A stretch of DNA of 55,725 nt from Paracoccaceae bacterium (GCA_017510335.1 JAFWNM010000042.1:1-55725); one strand, 5' to 3'. Numbered from the stretch's first letter, positions 46,178 to 55,725 are shown. Translations and numbers: made by a program. The notes: generated by a model from the sequence alone, not told the origin.

Positions 46178-47692
46178 ATGCTTGATCTGACCTATGACGC
46201 ACCCGAAATCAAAACCATATCCGGCGCAACCGGAGAATGGGAACTGGTCATCGGTATGGAAATTCATGCACAGGTGTCCAGCCGGTCCAAGCTGTTTTCA
46301 GGGGCCTCGACCCGCTTTGGGGCGGAACCCAATTCGAACGTGGCCTTCGTGGATGCCGCCATGCCCGGCATGCTGCCGGTTGTGAACGAATTTTGCATCG
46401 AACAGGCCGTGCGCACCGGACTGGGCCTGAAGGCGCAGATCAACCTTCGGTCTGCTTTTGACCGCAAGAATTATTTTTATCCCGATCTGCCGCAGGGCTA
46501 CCAGATCAGCCAGCTGTATCATCCGCTTGTGGGCGAGGGCGAGGTTCTGGTGGAAATGGGGCCGGGAATTGCGCGGCTGGTGCGGGTTGAACGTATCCAT
46601 GTCGAACAGGACGCGGGCAAATCCATCCATGACATGGACCCGAACATGTCTTTCGTGGACCTGAACCGCACGGGCGTGGCGCTGATGGAAATCGTCAGCC
46701 GCCCCGATATTCGCGGGCCGGAAGAAGCCGCCGCCTATGTCACCAAGCTGCGCCAGATCCTGCGGTATCTGGGCACCTGTGATGGCAATATGCAAAACGG
46801 CAACCTGCGCGCCGATGTGAACGTGTCCGTTTGCCGCCCCGGCCAGTATGAAAAATATCAGGCCACGCAGGATTTCAGCCATCTGGGCACACGCTGCGAA
46901 ATCAAGAACATGAATTCCATGCGCTTCATTCAGGCCGCGATCGACTATGAGGCCCGCCGCCAGATTGCCATTCTGGAAGATGGCGGCAGTGTGGTGCAGG
47001 AAACCCGCCTGTATGACCCCGACAAGGGGGAAACCCGGTCCATGCGGTCCAAGGAAGAAGCGCATGATTACCGCTACTTCCCCTGCCCCGACCTGCTGCC
47101 GCTGGAAATTGAACAGGCCTGGGTCGATGATATTGCCGCCACCCTGCCCGAACTGCCCGATGACAAGAAAGCGCGTTTCATGCGCGATTTCGGCCTGACG
47201 GATTATGACGCCAGCGTGCTGACCGCCGATGTCACCAATGCCGCCTTTTTCGAGGCTGTGGCCGCACTGGCAGGCGACGGCAAACTGTCCGCGAACTGGG
47301 TCATCAATGAATTGTTCGGGCGCCTGAAAAAGGAAGGGCATGACATCAATGAAAGCCCCGTATCCGCCGAACAGCTTGCGGGAATCATCAAGCTGATCAA
47401 ATCAGGCGATATTTCCGGCAAGATTGCCAAGGATGTGTTTGAAATTGTCTATACCGAAGGCGGCGACCCTGCGCAGATTGTGGACAGCCGCGGTCTGAAA
47501 CAGGTGACCGACACCGGCGCGATTGAAAAGGCCGTGGAAGACATCATCGCCGCAAACCCCGCGCAGGTCGAAAAGGCCAAGCAAAACCCCAAACTTGCCG
47601 GCTGGTTCGTGGGGCAGGTCATGAAATCCACAGGCGGCAAGGCCAATCCGCAGGCCGTGAACGAGATTGTCGCGGCAAAACTGGGCCTGTAG
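46178..47692 (+). CDS. gatB: Aspartyl/glutamyl-tRNA(Asn/Gln) amidotransferase subunit B
   Basis: A 504-residue subunit of the GatCAB amidotransferase, which converts Glu-tRNA(Gln) and Asp-tRNA(Asn). The N-terminal motif [20 protein letters not shown] and [15 protein letters not shown] are diagnostic. The C-terminal YqeY-like tail ends [16 protein letters not shown]. The gene stands alone; gatA and gatC are elsewhere. A terminator follows. Confidence 0.97.
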   Translation: MLDLTYDAPEIKTISGATGEWELVIGMEIHAQVSSRSKLFSGASTRFGAEPNSNVAFVDAAMPGMLPVVNEFCIEQAVRTGLGLKAQINLRSAFDRKNYFYPDLPQGYQISQLYHPLVGEGEVLVEMGPGIARLVRVERIHVEQDAGKSIHDMDPNMSFVDLNRTGVALMEIVSRPDIRGPEEAAAYVTKLRQILRYLGTCDGNMQNGNLRADVNVSVCRPGQYEKYQATQDFSHLGTRCEIKNMNSMRFIQAAIDYEARRQIAILEDGGSVVQETRLYDPDKGETRSMRSKEEAHDYRYFPCPDLLPLEIEQAWVDDIAATLPELPDDKKARFMRDFGLTDYDASVLTADVTNAAFFEAVAALAGDGKLSANWVINELFGRLKKEGHDINESPVSAEQLAGIIKLIKSGDISGKIAKDVFEIVYTEGGDPAQIVDSRGLKQVTDTGAIEKAVEDIIAANPAQVEKAKQNPKLAGWFVGQVMKSTGGKANPQAVNEIVAAKLGL

Positions 47693-47760
47693 CACGCGCA
47701 ATGATGTGTTTCACTGCTGCGGCGGGGCACCCATCGCAGACACGGAATAGTTGCAAAAAA

Positions 47761-47790
47761 AACACCGCCCCCGGGCGGTGTTTGTGATTT
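47761..47790 (+). terminator. Rho-independent terminator after gatB
   Basis: AACACCGC pairs with GCGGTGTT (47761-47768 and 47775-47782) with a GC-rich six-base loop, followed by TTGTGATTT. Confidence 0.75.
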
Positions 47791-47916
47791 AATTGTTTGC
47801 TAACCATTTTTGGCGTATCCAATAGCGTCGCGTCGCGGGTTTTATCCGCGTTGGCATATCAGAGCAGCACACCATCCCGGCGCGGGACATGCGCCCAAAA
47901 AGTCGAGTTTTATATA

Positions 47917-48387
47917 ATGAACCTGTTCAAATCCGCGCTACTCGCGCTTGCCCTATTCGCCCAACCCGCAATCGCAGAAAGCCCGCGGCTGTTTGGCAGC
48001 ATTGGAACCCAGCTTTCGGTCAATTCCGCAGAAGCCCAACTTCGCTACATCGGAGAGCCGTATTTCTGGGGCCTGCAGCCCGTTATCGGCCTGTCGATGG
48101 CGCGCAACAATTCCGGCTATGTCGGCGTGGGGGCCGCATATACATTGCGCGCCCAAGATAGCGGTCTGTTTGCCCGGTTCACGGGAATGGCCGGTATTCA
48201 CAAACGCGGAAGCGGGCGCAATATGGGCGGGCCTATGCAGTTTCGCACAGCGCTTGATGTGGGCGTGACCGCTGCATCGGGCATGGAATTCGGCATCGGT
48301 ATAGACCATCGTTCCAGCGCGGCCATTTACAGGCCCAATCCTGGGCTGAACACGGCCTATCTTTTCACGACTGTGCCATTGCGCTGA
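47917..48387 (+). CDS. Lipid A deacylase (PagL)-like outer-membrane protein
   Basis: A 156-residue protein with a signal peptide (ALLALALFAQPAIA) and a pattern of alternating short beta strands. The C-terminal GIDHRSSAAIYRPNPGLNTAYL resembles the catalytic His-x-Ser region of PagL/acyloxyacyl hydrolases. It would act in the outer membrane on lipid A. Identification rests on that motif and size. The start ATG at 47917 has no clear ribosome binding site. Confidence 0.72.
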   Translation: MNLFKSALLALALFAQPAIAESPRLFGSIGTQLSVNSAEAQLRYIGEPYFWGLQPVIGLSMARNNSGYVGVGAAYTLRAQDSGLFARFTGMAGIHKRGSGRNMGGPMQFRTALDVGVTAASGMEFGIGIDHRSSAAIYRPNPGLNTAYLFTTVPLR

Positions 48388-48481
48388 ACTTCGGGGGCCA
48401 TATTGTTGCACCTTGCTGCTGTCTGACATAGACGCAGCAAGGACTATGCCCCCTTGGTGACGAGTTAAGGACAGGAATGCC

Positions 48482-48889
48482 ATGCAGTCTTATGAATATC
48501 TTGCAGTGCCCGCACCCGTGAAGGGGCAGAAGGTCAAAGGCCTGAAAACCCCCGCCGAGCGGTATGCCCATCAGCTGACACTTCTGCTGAATGATCTGGC
48601 CCGCGAAGGGTGGGAATACTGGCGCGCGGATTGCTTGCCCAGCGAGGAACGCAAGGGCCTGACCGGCACCATGACTGTTCACAACAACATGCTTGTGTTT
48701 CGCAGACCAAGCGCCGAAACGCTGGCAGAACACCCGCAATTTGCAGAAACACGCATGGCCCCGACCCTGCCCGCCGAGCCGGTTCTTGGCCTGCAATCGG
48801 GCGCGCGCCCCATACACGAATCGCGGCGCGAACCACAGTTTCGCGACATGGCCGCGCGCCCCGACCCGAACGACACCACTGATCGCTGA
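48482..48889 (+). CDS. DUF4177 family protein
   Basis: A 135-residue cytoplasmic protein. The N-terminal 75 residues (SYEYLAVPAPVKGQKVKGLKTP...REGWEYWRADCL) match DUF4177, a small alpha+beta domain of unknown function. The C-terminal half is Pro/Arg-rich and probably disordered. Convergent with the BolA gene, which ends at the next base. Confidence 0.82.
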   Translation: MQSYEYLAVPAPVKGQKVKGLKTPAERYAHQLTLLLNDLAREGWEYWRADCLPSEERKGLTGTMTVHNNMLVFRRPSAETLAEHPQFAETRMAPTLPAEPVLGLQSGARPIHESRREPQFRDMAARPDPNDTTDR

Positions 48890-49147
48890 TCAGGCCCCGA
48901 TATCCAGCGATAGCGCATGAATGCGGGCCACAAGGTCCGCGCCCAATGCCGCATGAACCGCACGGTGGCGGGCCAGCCGGGACTGGTCACGAAACACATC
49001 TGCACGGATGACAACATTGAAATGCGTTTGCCCCCCCTCGCGCCAGCCCGCATGGCCCCGATGGCTTTCGCTGTCATCGACGACTTGCAAATGCCCCGGA
49101 TTGAACGCCGCTTGCAGATTTGCCTCGATCTGATCACGAATATGCAT
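48890..49147 (-). CDS. BolA family transcription/iron-sulfur regulator
   Basis: An 85-residue BolA/IbaG-type protein with the class II KH-like fold. Recognisable segments are HLQVVDDSESHRGHAG, THFNVVIRADVF and ARHRAVHAALGADL...IHALSLDI. BolA proteins work with monothiol glutaredoxins in iron homeostasis and stress. Divergent from a J-domain protein, a common pairing in alphaproteobacteria. Confidence 0.93.
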   Translation of the reverse strand: MHIRDQIEANLQAAFNPGHLQVVDDSESHRGHAGWREGGQTHFNVVIRADVFRDQSRLARHRAVHAALGADLVARIHALSLDIGA

Positions 49148-49281
49148 GGTTTCTCACAGCCCTCTTCTAACCTGACGAAAATATAACTAAGCTGCTGCCT
49201 CCGAGTCGGAAAGGGCTGCGCTGCATTTTCACGACAAAACACCCGACCGAGATTAGACACAGGCAACAGCAGGTTTTAAGC

Positions 49282-49917
49282 ATGGATCGCAAATCCCCTT
49301 TTGATTTTGATATTCGCGCGTCCAGCGACAAGAAGAAACGCACGCGCGGGCGGCGCGGCATGTCGGGGGCGTGGGAAACCTCGGTCCGGCAATGCGAACA
49401 TCCAGGCTGCGAGGAGTCGGGCCAGTATCGTTGCCCGAAATCGCCTGACCAACTGAGCGAATACCTTTGGTTTTGCAAAGAGCACGCCCGCGAATACAAC
49501 CTTAAGTGGAACTATTTTGATGGCCAGAGCGAAACCGAAATGCTGGACGCGATGGAACATGACCGCGTCTGGGGGCGCGCCACGCAGCCGCTGGGCAGCA
49601 AGGACGAACGTATGGCCTGGCAGCGCCTTGGCATCGAAGACCCCCATCAGGTGCTGGGCGACAAGGCCACACGCAACCCCGGCAGACCGACAAGCGGCGC
49701 AGCGTCACGCAAACTGCCGCCGACCGAACGGCGCGCGCTGGAAATTCTGGACGCCCGCGACACCTGGACCCGACCAGAGATTCGCAAACAGTATAAAAGC
49801 CTTGTGAAAGACCTGCATCCCGACCGCAACGCAGGCGCCAGAACCGACGAGGACCGTCTGCAAGAAGTCGTCTGGGCCTGGGACCAGATCAAGGAAAGCC
49901 GGAATTTCCGCGACTGA
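49282..49917 (+). CDS. DnaJ-like protein with C-terminal J domain
   Basis: A 211-residue protein. The N-terminal part has a Cys/His cluster (CEHPGCEESGQYRCP and WFCKEHARE) that may bind zinc. The last 65 residues form a J domain with the HPD motif (DLHPDRN). It should be a co-chaperone that stimulates DnaK ATPase. The substrate is unknown. In related bacteria cobS follows; here it does not. Confidence 0.92.
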   Translation: MDRKSPFDFDIRASSDKKKRTRGRRGMSGAWETSVRQCEHPGCEESGQYRCPKSPDQLSEYLWFCKEHAREYNLKWNYFDGQSETEMLDAMEHDRVWGRATQPLGSKDERMAWQRLGIEDPHQVLGDKATRNPGRPTSGAASRKLPPTERRALEILDARDTWTRPEIRKQYKSLVKDLHPDRNAGARTDEDRLQEVVWAWDQIKESRNFRD

Positions 49918-50093
49918 CCGGCATGATTTTCAGTGATTCACGCATAGGCTGACCGCCCGGAAAACAAGGGCTGGCGGCACAGCACAACCGGGGCGGGCCA
50001 TCCCGCCCCCGCTTTCAGGGTCGTGTGCCATATGCAGCCATGCCAATGCCCCTGCGCAACACGGGTTTTGCGCCGGCCCGCCGCCGTTGCATG

Positions 50094-50291
50094 TCACCCC
50101 GCGCGGCGGGATGTCCAGGGCCATAAGGCGGCAAGGGCGGTGCCGGTGTCCCCCGGACGCCCGCTGCCCGCCATATCCAGACCGTCAAGAACCCCTTCCA
50201 GCTGGCGTATGGCGCGCAGGTCGGTGATGATGTCGGTGGCCGTGATCCGGCGATTTGAAAATACACTATCCGTGGCATCACGTTCAGGCAT
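50094..50291 (-). CDS. Putative small protein of 65 residues
   Basis: Starts MPERDATDSVFSNRRITATD with AAAGGGA seven bases upstream. The product has a helical, hydrophobic-heptad middle (IITDLRAIRQLEGVLDGLDM) and a short C-terminal extension. I do not recognise it, and it could be chance. An in-frame ATG at 50306 is an alternative start. The 176 bp before it (49918-50093) hold nothing I can support. Confidence 0.4.
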   Translation of the reverse strand: MPERDATDSVFSNRRITATDIITDLRAIRQLEGVLDGLDMAGSGRPGDTGTALAALWPWTSRRAG

Positions 50292-50465
50292 GACAATCCC
50301 TTTCATGTTCGGGGGCGAATCCCCTGCTTCCAGTGTGGACGAGGAAGCTTGTGAATTGGTTATCGCTGCGAATTCTGACAGCCGGATGAAAATTTAATGG
50401 ATTATCGGCTTTTCCCTCTTGCGGCGGCAAACGATAGTTTGTAAATCGCGCTTACCGAAAACGGG

Positions 50466-50540
50466 GCGGGCGTAGCTCAGGGGTAGAGCATAACCTTGCC
50501 AAGGTTAGGGTCGTGAGTTCGAATCTCATCGCCCGCTCCA
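50466..50540 (+). tRNA. tRNA-Gly (GCC)
   Basis: A 75-nt cloverleaf including encoded CCA. The acceptor stem is GCGGGCG with CGCCCGC. The D arm has TAGCTCAGGGGTAGAGCA, the anticodon loop is TTGCCAA with anticodon GCC, and the T arm is GTGAGTTCGAATCTCAT. It is followed by a terminator. Confidence 0.97.
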
Positions 50541-50551
50541 ATTTCGAAAAC

Positions 50552-50579
50552 AGGCGGCCTTCGGGCCGCCTTTTTCGTT
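50552..50579 (+). terminator. Rho-independent terminator after tRNA-Gly
   Basis: AGGCGGCC pairs with GGCCGCCT around TTCG, followed by TTTTCGTTTTT. Confidence 0.92.
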
Positions 50580-50708
50580 TTTCGCCCCGCAATCCCGCCC
50601 CGCCGTCGCTAACTTTTGAGTCTGCCCGCAAGGATGGCAGTGCAGAAAAAGGTCAAGGTGTTTTTCAATCTAAGCGGGCAAATATTTCCGTTGACGGACC
50701 CCCCCTGA

Positions 50709-50755
50709 ATACGTCAGATTGTGGATGTCGCCGCAAGACCCACTAGATGTAGTGA
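50709..50755 (+). promoter_or_regulatory. Tandem NrdR-like boxes upstream of nrdJ
   Basis: The box CCACTAGATGTAGTGA (50740-50755) matches the NrdR consensus (ACACTATATATAGTGT) at 12 of 16 positions and is a good palindrome. A weaker box, ATACGTCAGATTGTGG (50709-50724), matches 10 of 16. They start exactly 31 bp apart, three helical turns, as is usual for NrdR. NrdR represses ribonucleotide reductase genes. Confidence 0.6.
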
Positions 50756-50943
50756 AACCATCCACGACATTAAGGTGGGCAACGGGACAGGGAATAGGAA
50801 AAGCAGATGCACAGGACACCGGGTGACACAGCCGGTGATGCCCGTGTTTCATGCCATGACTGCCCCTGGCCCTTGATATTGCGGCAAATTCAAGCGGGCA
50901 CCGCCCGGAAAACAGTGAAGCGAAAAAAAGGGACGTCAGGCAG

Positions 50944-53900
50944 ATGATCATCGAGCGGCACTTTACCAATGCAGGACAAGACGCCTATGCGGCGCTGGAA
51001 TTCACCACAACCGTGTCGGAGATTCGCAACCCCGACGGCACAGTGGTGTTTCGCAATGATGCGGTAGAAGTGCCCAGCACCTGGTCGCAAGTGGCCTCTG
51101 ATGTGATTGCGCAAAAATATTTCCGCAAGGCGGGTGTGCCTGCCCGCCTGAAACGTGTTGCCGAAAAGGGCGTGCCGGAATTCCTGTGGCGGTCGGTCCC
51201 GGATGAAAAAGCACTGGCCGAATTGCCCGAAAACGAACGCTTTGTCGGGGAAACATCGGCCAAGCAGGTTTTTGACCGGCTGGCGGGTGCCTGGGCCTAT
51301 TGGGGCTGGAAAGGCGGCTATTTCAAAACCGATTCTGATGCGCGTGCCTATTTCGACGAAATGCGCTTCATGCTGGCCGCGCAGATGGCAGCCCCCAACA
51401 GCCCGCAATGGTTCAACACAGGGCTGCATTGGGCGTATGGCATTGACGGCCCCAGCCAGGGCCATTTCTATGTGGACCCCTTCACCCATAAACTGGTGAA
51501 GTCGAAATCCAGCTATGAACACCCCCAGCCGCATGCCTGCTTCATCCAGTCTGTCAGCGATGATCTGGTGAATGAAGGGGGCATCATGGACCTTTGGGTG
51601 CGCGAAGCGCGCCTGTTCAAATATGGTTCTGGCACCGGGACCAATTTCAGCTCACTGCGTGGTGAAGGTGAGAAACTGTCGGGCGGCGGTAAATCCTCTG
51701 GGTTGATGGGTTTCCTGAAAATCGGTGATCGGGCTGCAGGCGCGATCAAGTCGGGCGGGACCACGCGCCGCGCGGCCAAGATGGTCATTTGCGACATGGA
51801 CCATCCCGATATTGAGGAATTCATCAACTGGAAGGTGATCGAAGAACAAAAGGTCGCCTCTCTTGTTGCCGGTTCCAAACTGCACTCGGCGCGTCTGAAC
51901 GACATTTTCGGCGCGATCCGGGCATGGGACGGCAGCACAGAGGATGCCGTTGACCCGGCAAAAAACCCGGCACTGAAAGCGGCCATCAAGGCGGCCAAAA
52001 ATTCCATGATCCCCGAAACCTATGTCGGTCGCGTGCTGCAATATGCCCGTCAGGGGTATGAAAGCATCGAATTCCCGACCTATGACACCGATTGGGATTC
52101 GGAAGCCTATATCACTGTGTCAGGCCAGAATTCGAACAATTCCGTCCGTGTCACAGATGCGTTTCTGAAGGCCGTGAAGGATGATGCCGATTGGGAATTG
52201 CTGCGCCGCACGGATGGCAAACCCGCCAAGACCATCAAGGCACGCGATCTGTGGGACCAGGTGGGTCATGCCGCATGGGCCTGCGCCGATCCGGGCATCC
52301 AGTTCCACGATACAGTGAACGCATGGCACACCTGCCCTGCCGATGGCGCGATCCGCGGGTCGAACCCTTGCAGCGAATACATGTTCCTTGATGACACCGC
52401 CTGCAACCTGGCGTCCATGAACCTGCTGAAATTCTATGACAGCAAGTCGTTCAACGCCGAAGGCTACATGCACGCCACCCGCCTGTGGACCATCACGCTG
52501 GAAATCAGCGTGATGATGGCACAGTTCCCATCCAAGGAAATCGCGCAGCGGTCCTATGAATTCCGCACGCTGGGGCTGGGCTATGCCAATATCGGTGGGT
52601 TGCTGATGAATATGGGCTTTGGCTATGATTCCGCCGAAGGCCGCGCGCTGTGCGGTGCGCTGACTGCACTGATGACCGGCGTAAGCTATGCCACATCTGC
52701 AGAAATGGCGTCAGAACTGGGCGCGTTCCCCGGCTACAAGAAAAACGCCGATCACATGCTGCGTGTCATGCGCAACCACCGCCGCGCGGCATATGGCGAT
52801 GACAGCTATGAAGCGGTGAACGTGGCCCCTGTGGCGCTGGATGCGCGCAATTGCCCGGATGCGCGCCTTGTCGACCTTGCGCGCGCTGCCTGGGACGAGG
52901 CCCTGACCCTTGGGAAAAAGCACGGCTATCGCAACGCGCAATCCACTGTTATTGCGCCCACCGGCACCATCGGGCTGGTCATGGATTGCGACACCACCGG
53001 CATTGAACCCGATTTCGCGCTGGTCAAGTTCAAGAAGCTGGCAGGCGGCGGGTATTTCAAAATCATCAACCAGTCGGTTCCTGCAGCCCTGCGCAAACTG
53101 GGCTACCGCGACTCCGAGATTGCCGAGGTTATCGCCTATGCGGTGGGCCATGGCAGCCTTGGGCAGGCACCGGGCATCAACCATACCAGCCTGATTGGTC
53201 ACGGTTTTGGAGAGGCCGAGATTGCCAAGATCGAAAAAGCCCTGCCTTCGGCGTTCGATATCCGGTTCGTGTTCAACCAATGGACCCTGGGCGAGGCTTT
53301 CTGCCGCGAAACGCTGGGCATTCCGGCGGCTGAACTGAACAACCCCGGCTTCGACCTGCTGCGCCATCTGGGCTTCACCAAGGCACAGATTGAAGCCGCC
53401 AATGACCATGTCTGCGGCACCATGACCCTGGAAGGCGCGCCCTACCTGAAGGAAGAGCATATCTCGATCTTCGATTGCGCCAACCCGTGCGGCAAGAAAG
53501 GCAAGCGCTTCCTGTCGGTGGACAGCCATATCTACATGATGGCGGCAGCGCAGTCCTTCATTTCCGGCGCGATTTCCAAGACCATCAACATGCCCAACAC
53601 GGCAACAATCGAGGAAACGCTGGCGGCCTATGAACTCAGCTGGTCGCTGGGCATCAAGGCGAATGCGCTGTATCGTGACGGGTCCAAACTGTCGCAACCG
53701 CTGGCCGCAGCCCTGATCGACGATGACGAGGAAGCCGAGGAAATTCTGGCATCCGGCTCGCCACAGGAAAAAGCGCAGGTTCTGGCCGAAAAGATTGTCG
53801 AGAAGATCATCATCAAGGAAGTCATCCGCCGCGACCGCGCAAAACTGCCGGAGCGCCGCAAAGGCTACACCCAGAAAGCTGTTGTCGGCGGCCACAAGGT

Positions 53901-54591
53901 GTATCTGCGCACCGGCGAATATACCGATGGCAAACTGGGCGAGATTTTCATCGACATGCACAAGGAAGGTGCAGGCTTCCGCGCGATGATGAACAATTTT
54001 GCCATCGCCGTGTCGGTTGGTCTGCAATACGGTGTGCCGCTGGAAGAATTCGTCGATGCCTTCACCTTCACCCGCTTTGAACCGGCAGGCATGGTGCAGG
54101 GCAATGACAGCATCAAGAACGCAACCTCGATCCTTGACTATATCTTCCGCGAACTGGCCGTCAGCTATCTGGACCGCACCGATCTGGCCCATGTCAAACC
54201 CACAGGCACCAGTTTCGACGATCTGGGCGCGGGCGAACATGAAGGCGTGCGCAATGTCGCCGAACTGTCCGACGCGGCCGCGTCCCGTTCGCTGGAAGTG
54301 CTGCGCCAGATCAGTTCAACCGGCTATCTGCGCAAGCGCCTGCCACATGAACTGACCGTGCTGCAGGGCGGCCAATCCGTCACGGCCTACGCAACCGACG
54401 GCACCGCCGCAGTCGCGATGGAAACCACCAAGTCCGAAACCATGACCGTCGCATCCCTGGACCCGCGCGCAAAGGCCCGGATGCAAGGCTACGAGGGCGA
54501 CCCCTGCGGCGAATGCGGCAACTACACACTGGTGCGCAACGGGACTTGCATGAAATGCAACACCTGCGGCGGGACGAGCGGGTGTAGCTGA
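50944..54591 (+). CDS. nrdJ: Vitamin B12-dependent ribonucleoside-diphosphate reductase (class II)
   Basis: A 1215-residue adenosylcobalamin-dependent enzyme reducing ribonucleotides to deoxyribonucleotides. Active-site residues are Cys199 (HACFIQS), and Asn474, Cys476 and Glu478 in NPCSE. The C-terminal end is a Cys-rich zinc-ribbon tail, [20 protein letters not shown], containing the thioredoxin-reducible cysteines. No other nrd gene is near. NrdR-like boxes lie upstream; I see no cobalamin riboswitch. The start ATG follows aaaaaaaggga. Confidence 0.97.
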   Translation: MIIERHFTNAGQDAYAALEFTTTVSEIRNPDGTVVFRNDAVEVPSTWSQVASDVIAQKYFRKAGVPARLKRVAEKGVPEFLWRSVPDEKALAELPENERFVGETSAKQVFDRLAGAWAYWGWKGGYFKTDSDARAYFDEMRFMLAAQMAAPNSPQWFNTGLHWAYGIDGPSQGHFYVDPFTHKLVKSKSSYEHPQPHACFIQSVSDDLVNEGGIMDLWVREARLFKYGSGTGTNFSSLRGEGEKLSGGGKSSGLMGFLKIGDRAAGAIKSGGTTRRAAKMVICDMDHPDIEEFINWKVIEEQKVASLVAGSKLHSARLNDIFGAIRAWDGSTEDAVDPAKNPALKAAIKAAKNSMIPETYVGRVLQYARQGYESIEFPTYDTDWDSEAYITVSGQNSNNSVRVTDAFLKAVKDDADWELLRRTDGKPAKTIKARDLWDQVGHAAWACADPGIQFHDTVNAWHTCPADGAIRGSNPCSEYMFLDDTACNLASMNLLKFYDSKSFNAEGYMHATRLWTITLEISVMMAQFPSKEIAQRSYEFRTLGLGYANIGGLLMNMGFGYDSAEGRALCGALTALMTGVSYATSAEMASELGAFPGYKKNADHMLRVMRNHRRAAYGDDSYEAVNVAPVALDARNCPDARLVDLARAAWDEALTLGKKHGYRNAQSTVIAPTGTIGLVMDCDTTGIEPDFALVKFKKLAGGGYFKIINQSVPAALRKLGYRDSEIAEVIAYAVGHGSLGQAPGINHTSLIGHGFGEAEIAKIEKALPSAFDIRFVFNQWTLGEAFCRETLGIPAAELNNPGFDLLRHLGFTKAQIEAANDHVCGTMTLEGAPYLKEEHISIFDCANPCGKKGKRFLSVDSHIYMMAAAQSFISGAISKTINMPNTATIEETLAAYELSWSLGIKANALYRDGSKLSQPLAAALIDDDEEAEEILASGSPQEKAQVLAEKIVEKIIIKEVIRRDRAKLPERRKGYTQKAVVGGHKVYLRTGEYTDGKLGEIFIDMHKEGAGFRAMMNNFAIAVSVGLQYGVPLEEFVDAFTFTRFEPAGMVQGNDSIKNATSILDYIFRELAVSYLDRTDLAHVKPTGTSFDDLGAGEHEGVRNVAELSDAAASRSLEVLRQISSTGYLRKRLPHELTVLQGGQSVTAYATDGTAAVAMETTKSETMTVASLDPRAKARMQGYEGDPCGECGNYTLVRNGTCMKCNTCGGTSGCS

Positions 54592-54628
54592 GGCGGAATG
54601 ACTATGTGTCCCTGGGGGGATAGTTTCT

Positions 54629-54661
54629 CCCGAATAGGGGGGTAAATCCTCCCATTCGGGG
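54629..54661 (+). terminator. Long hairpin after nrdJ
   Basis: CCCGAAT pairs with ATTCGGG, continuing inward as AGGGGGG with CCTCCC (one mismatch), around loop TAAAT. It begins 38 bp after the stop. The T tract is poor, so it may be a weak terminator or another kind of structured element. Confidence 0.5.
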
Positions 54662-54686
54662 CAAAATTTCTCCGAGTGTCTGTCAG

Positions 54687-54716
54687 ATTTCAAAATCTTG
54701 TACGAATTTTTGAAAT
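54687..54716. repeat. 9-bp perfect inverted repeat in the post-nrdJ region
   Basis: ATTTCAAAA (54687-54695) and TTTTGAAAT (54708-54716), with a 12-base spacer, in a markedly AT-rich stretch. Confidence 0.5.
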
Positions 54717-54782
54717 CGCGGCGAAAAAAATCCGGGCCGAAATCCCGTTTTGTGAAATGGTATCAACCACTTGAATTGATAT

Positions 54783-54829
54783 CGCCCGGTCAAAGGGCCT
54801 GATTCACAACGAAAAACCTTGACCGGGCG
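54783..54829. repeat. Inverted repeat in the post-nrdJ region
   Basis: CGCCCGGTCAAAGG (54783-54796) and CCTTGACCGGGCG (54817-54829) are inverted with one extra base. Another short GC hairpin (GGCGGAGGAAACTCCGCC) follows immediately. Possibly the trace of a mobile element end. Confidence 0.4.
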
Positions 54830-54930
54830 GAGGAAACTCCGCCCGCTTTCGCGTGGACGGGGCCCGGCGCTGCACGCAAAGGTCGGGCTCACCCTGATGA
54901 TGCTGTAGGATCAGGGAGGTTCAGAAAAGG

Positions 54931-55062
54931 GTGGAACAGGCGGGACTCGTTCCGATCGAGGTGTCTGCGGACGGAAAAGAGTTCCTATTCCACGTGGGTG
55001 AGGTCCTGCCGATCTCGCGTCTGAACCGTGGGCTGGAGAGCCGTGTACGCCCTCCGGGGTGA
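54931..55062 (+). CDS. Very short reading frame, possible gene remnant
   Basis: GTG start at 54931, 43 codons, product beginning MEQAGLVPIEVSADGKEFLF and ending SRVRPPG. GGGAGG lies about 11 bases upstream. It could be the stub of a truncated gene. No family recognised. Nothing else supportable lies between 54830 and 55260. Confidence 0.2.
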   Translation: MEQAGLVPIEVSADGKEFLFHVGEVLPISRLNRGLESRVRPPG

Positions 55063-55260
55063 GCAAAGGGAGCTCAGATGTTTCCCCAGATGCGAGGTCT
55101 TGGGCTTGTCCCTTGGTTTCCGGGGTGGTCGTTGCCCCGGGGATGATCCGTATGTCATGTTCTTCCGGAGAGTCAGGGCGAGTGTGACCGCTTTGCGGGA
55201 CCTTGCCGCCGTTCGTTATCCATGCCAGCAAAGCACCCATCATGTGAAAGGCTTCCTTCA

Positions 55261-55566
55261 ATGGCTGACAAAATGGTTAACAAGACGGGGCATGTGCGCC
55301 TAACGGGTCGCCTAGTTTGCAGAGATACGAGCGACATCGAGCTTGTGCAAACACATCTTGCCGAGCATGTCCGGCTTACCAGAGCCGAAACCGGTTGCGT
55401 TTCTTTCGAGGTATTTCAGTCGGAAGACCCGTTGATCTGGTATGTGGAGGAGTGTTTCCTCGGCAAGGAGGCTTTCGAGTTTCACCAGAAGCGAACCCGT
55501 GCTTCATTGTGGTGGACTGCCACAGCCGGCATACCTCGCGACTATACAGTTACTGGGCTTGAGTGA
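55261..55566 (+). CDS. ABM-domain protein, putative quinol monooxygenase
   Basis: A 101-residue protein with the antibiotic biosynthesis monooxygenase fold: HVRLTRAETGCVSFEVFQSEDPLIWYVEECFLGKEAFEFHQK matches the family core, followed by TRASLWWTATAGIPRDYTVT. These small dimers oxidise quinols or degrade other substrates without cofactor. Codon use looks less GC-biased than in the upstream genes, suggesting a different origin. The ATG at 55261 follows aaagg; 55273 is an alternative start. Confidence 0.8.
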   Translation: MADKMVNKTGHVRLTGRLVCRDTSDIELVQTHLAEHVRLTRAETGCVSFEVFQSEDPLIWYVEECFLGKEAFEFHQKRTRASLWWTATAGIPRDYTVTGLE

Positions 55567-55725
55567 ACTGCTGAACGTCCGCTGTGGTGAAGGTTTTCTG
55601 ATGCGGGTCGCGGCGATCCGCTGCGCACTGGCGCGACCACGACCCGCGTTGGAAAACCTCCCAAGGAGGAAGCCGCGTGGGTCTTGGTGCGATCTATGGG
55701 GAAAGTGCGCAGACGGTTGGTGCGA
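55567..55725. other. Unassigned right edge of the window
   Basis: No reading frame, RNA gene or repeat copy is supported. An aaggagg stretch occurs near 55670, which could precede a gene beginning beyond the window. Confidence 0.3.

Noticed and set aside
50756-50943. Cobalamin riboswitch in the nrdJ leader
   Set aside because: I looked for the B12 box and the conserved core segments and found none; a covariance-model search would settle it.
54911-55261. 116-codon minus-strand frame
   Set aside because: Pro/Ser/Gly-rich, no domain, no convincing ribosome binding site, overlaps the start region of the ABM gene.
55020-55725. Group II intron or its domain V at the right edge
   Set aside because: Superficial likeness of GAGCCGTGTACG, but no matching domain V hairpin or reverse transcriptase frame is visible.

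Overview
The window is high-GC bacterial DNA and looks like the chromosome of an alphaproteobacterium of the Rhodobacterales (Rhodobacter/Roseobacter relatives). The taxonomic call is an inference from gene content and local order: a PerM-like membrane protein next to HdaA, pcm next to tolC, BolA divergent from a C-terminal J-domain protein, a class I lysyl-tRNA synthetase, a B12-dependent ribonucleotide reductase (nrdJ) behind tRNA-Gly(GCC), and many ATGA stop/start overlaps.

Left part (about 0.4-10.1 kb, + strand): an aerobic form I carbon monoxide dehydrogenase cluster in the order coxC-M-S-L-D-E-F-(31-aa ORF)-G, followed by a TIM-barrel isomerase-like gene. CoxL carries the form I loop AYRCSFR and the catalytic Glu, so this should be a true CO oxidase. 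CoxC is a MHYT-LytTR membrane sensor/regulator. Next come (10.4-14 kb, - strand) an EamA permease and an ABC importer of unknown substrate, and a peptidoglycan/division block ftsW-murG-murC with a small membrane ORF (14.2-18.2 kb, - strand).

Middle (18.4-30.7 kb): a P-loop protein convergent with a large beta-helix protein; a DUF4864 protein; lysK; a TerB-like protein; then an ECF sigma factor, its membrane anti-sigma factor, a Tat-exported sulfite-oxidase-family molybdoenzyme and a small cytochrome c; then a PerM-like protein, hdaA and a YbaY/MliC/META periplasmic protein. The ECF sigma gene and the coxM promoter region share an identical 16-bp sequence, TGACAAAATGTCGCAG, found at no third place that I noticed. 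This suggests that CO oxidation and the sulfite-oxidation module are controlled together.

Right part (30.7-55.7 kb): ppk1 behind a PHO-box-like site; dapD and a LOG-family protein, divergent; a sulfide/persulfide handling operon (MBL-fold hydrolase, two YeeE/YedE halves, TIGR01244 protein); ald divergent from an Lrp/AsnC regulator; mscL; pcm-tolC; a PQQ-type sugar dehydrogenase-like protein; an allE-like cupin; an orphan FliM/FliN-type protein; a lytic transglycosylase lipoprotein; gatB; a PagL-like barrel; DUF4177; BolA; a J-domain protein; tRNA-Gly; and nrdJ preceded by two NrdR-like boxes exactly 31 bp apart. The last kilobase has different composition, several inverted repeats and an ABM-domain monooxygenase, and may be acquired DNA.

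Two intergenic repeat families occur. One (three copies, near 10.2, 21.7 and 34.9 kb) has imperfect terminal inverted repeats and, in the intact copy, a perfect 18-bp stem. The other (near 14.2 and 25.8 kb) starts with an ATTCTGG...AAATATCC block and continues into GC-rich hairpins. I saw no CRISPR array, complete insertion sequence, prophage or replication origin.
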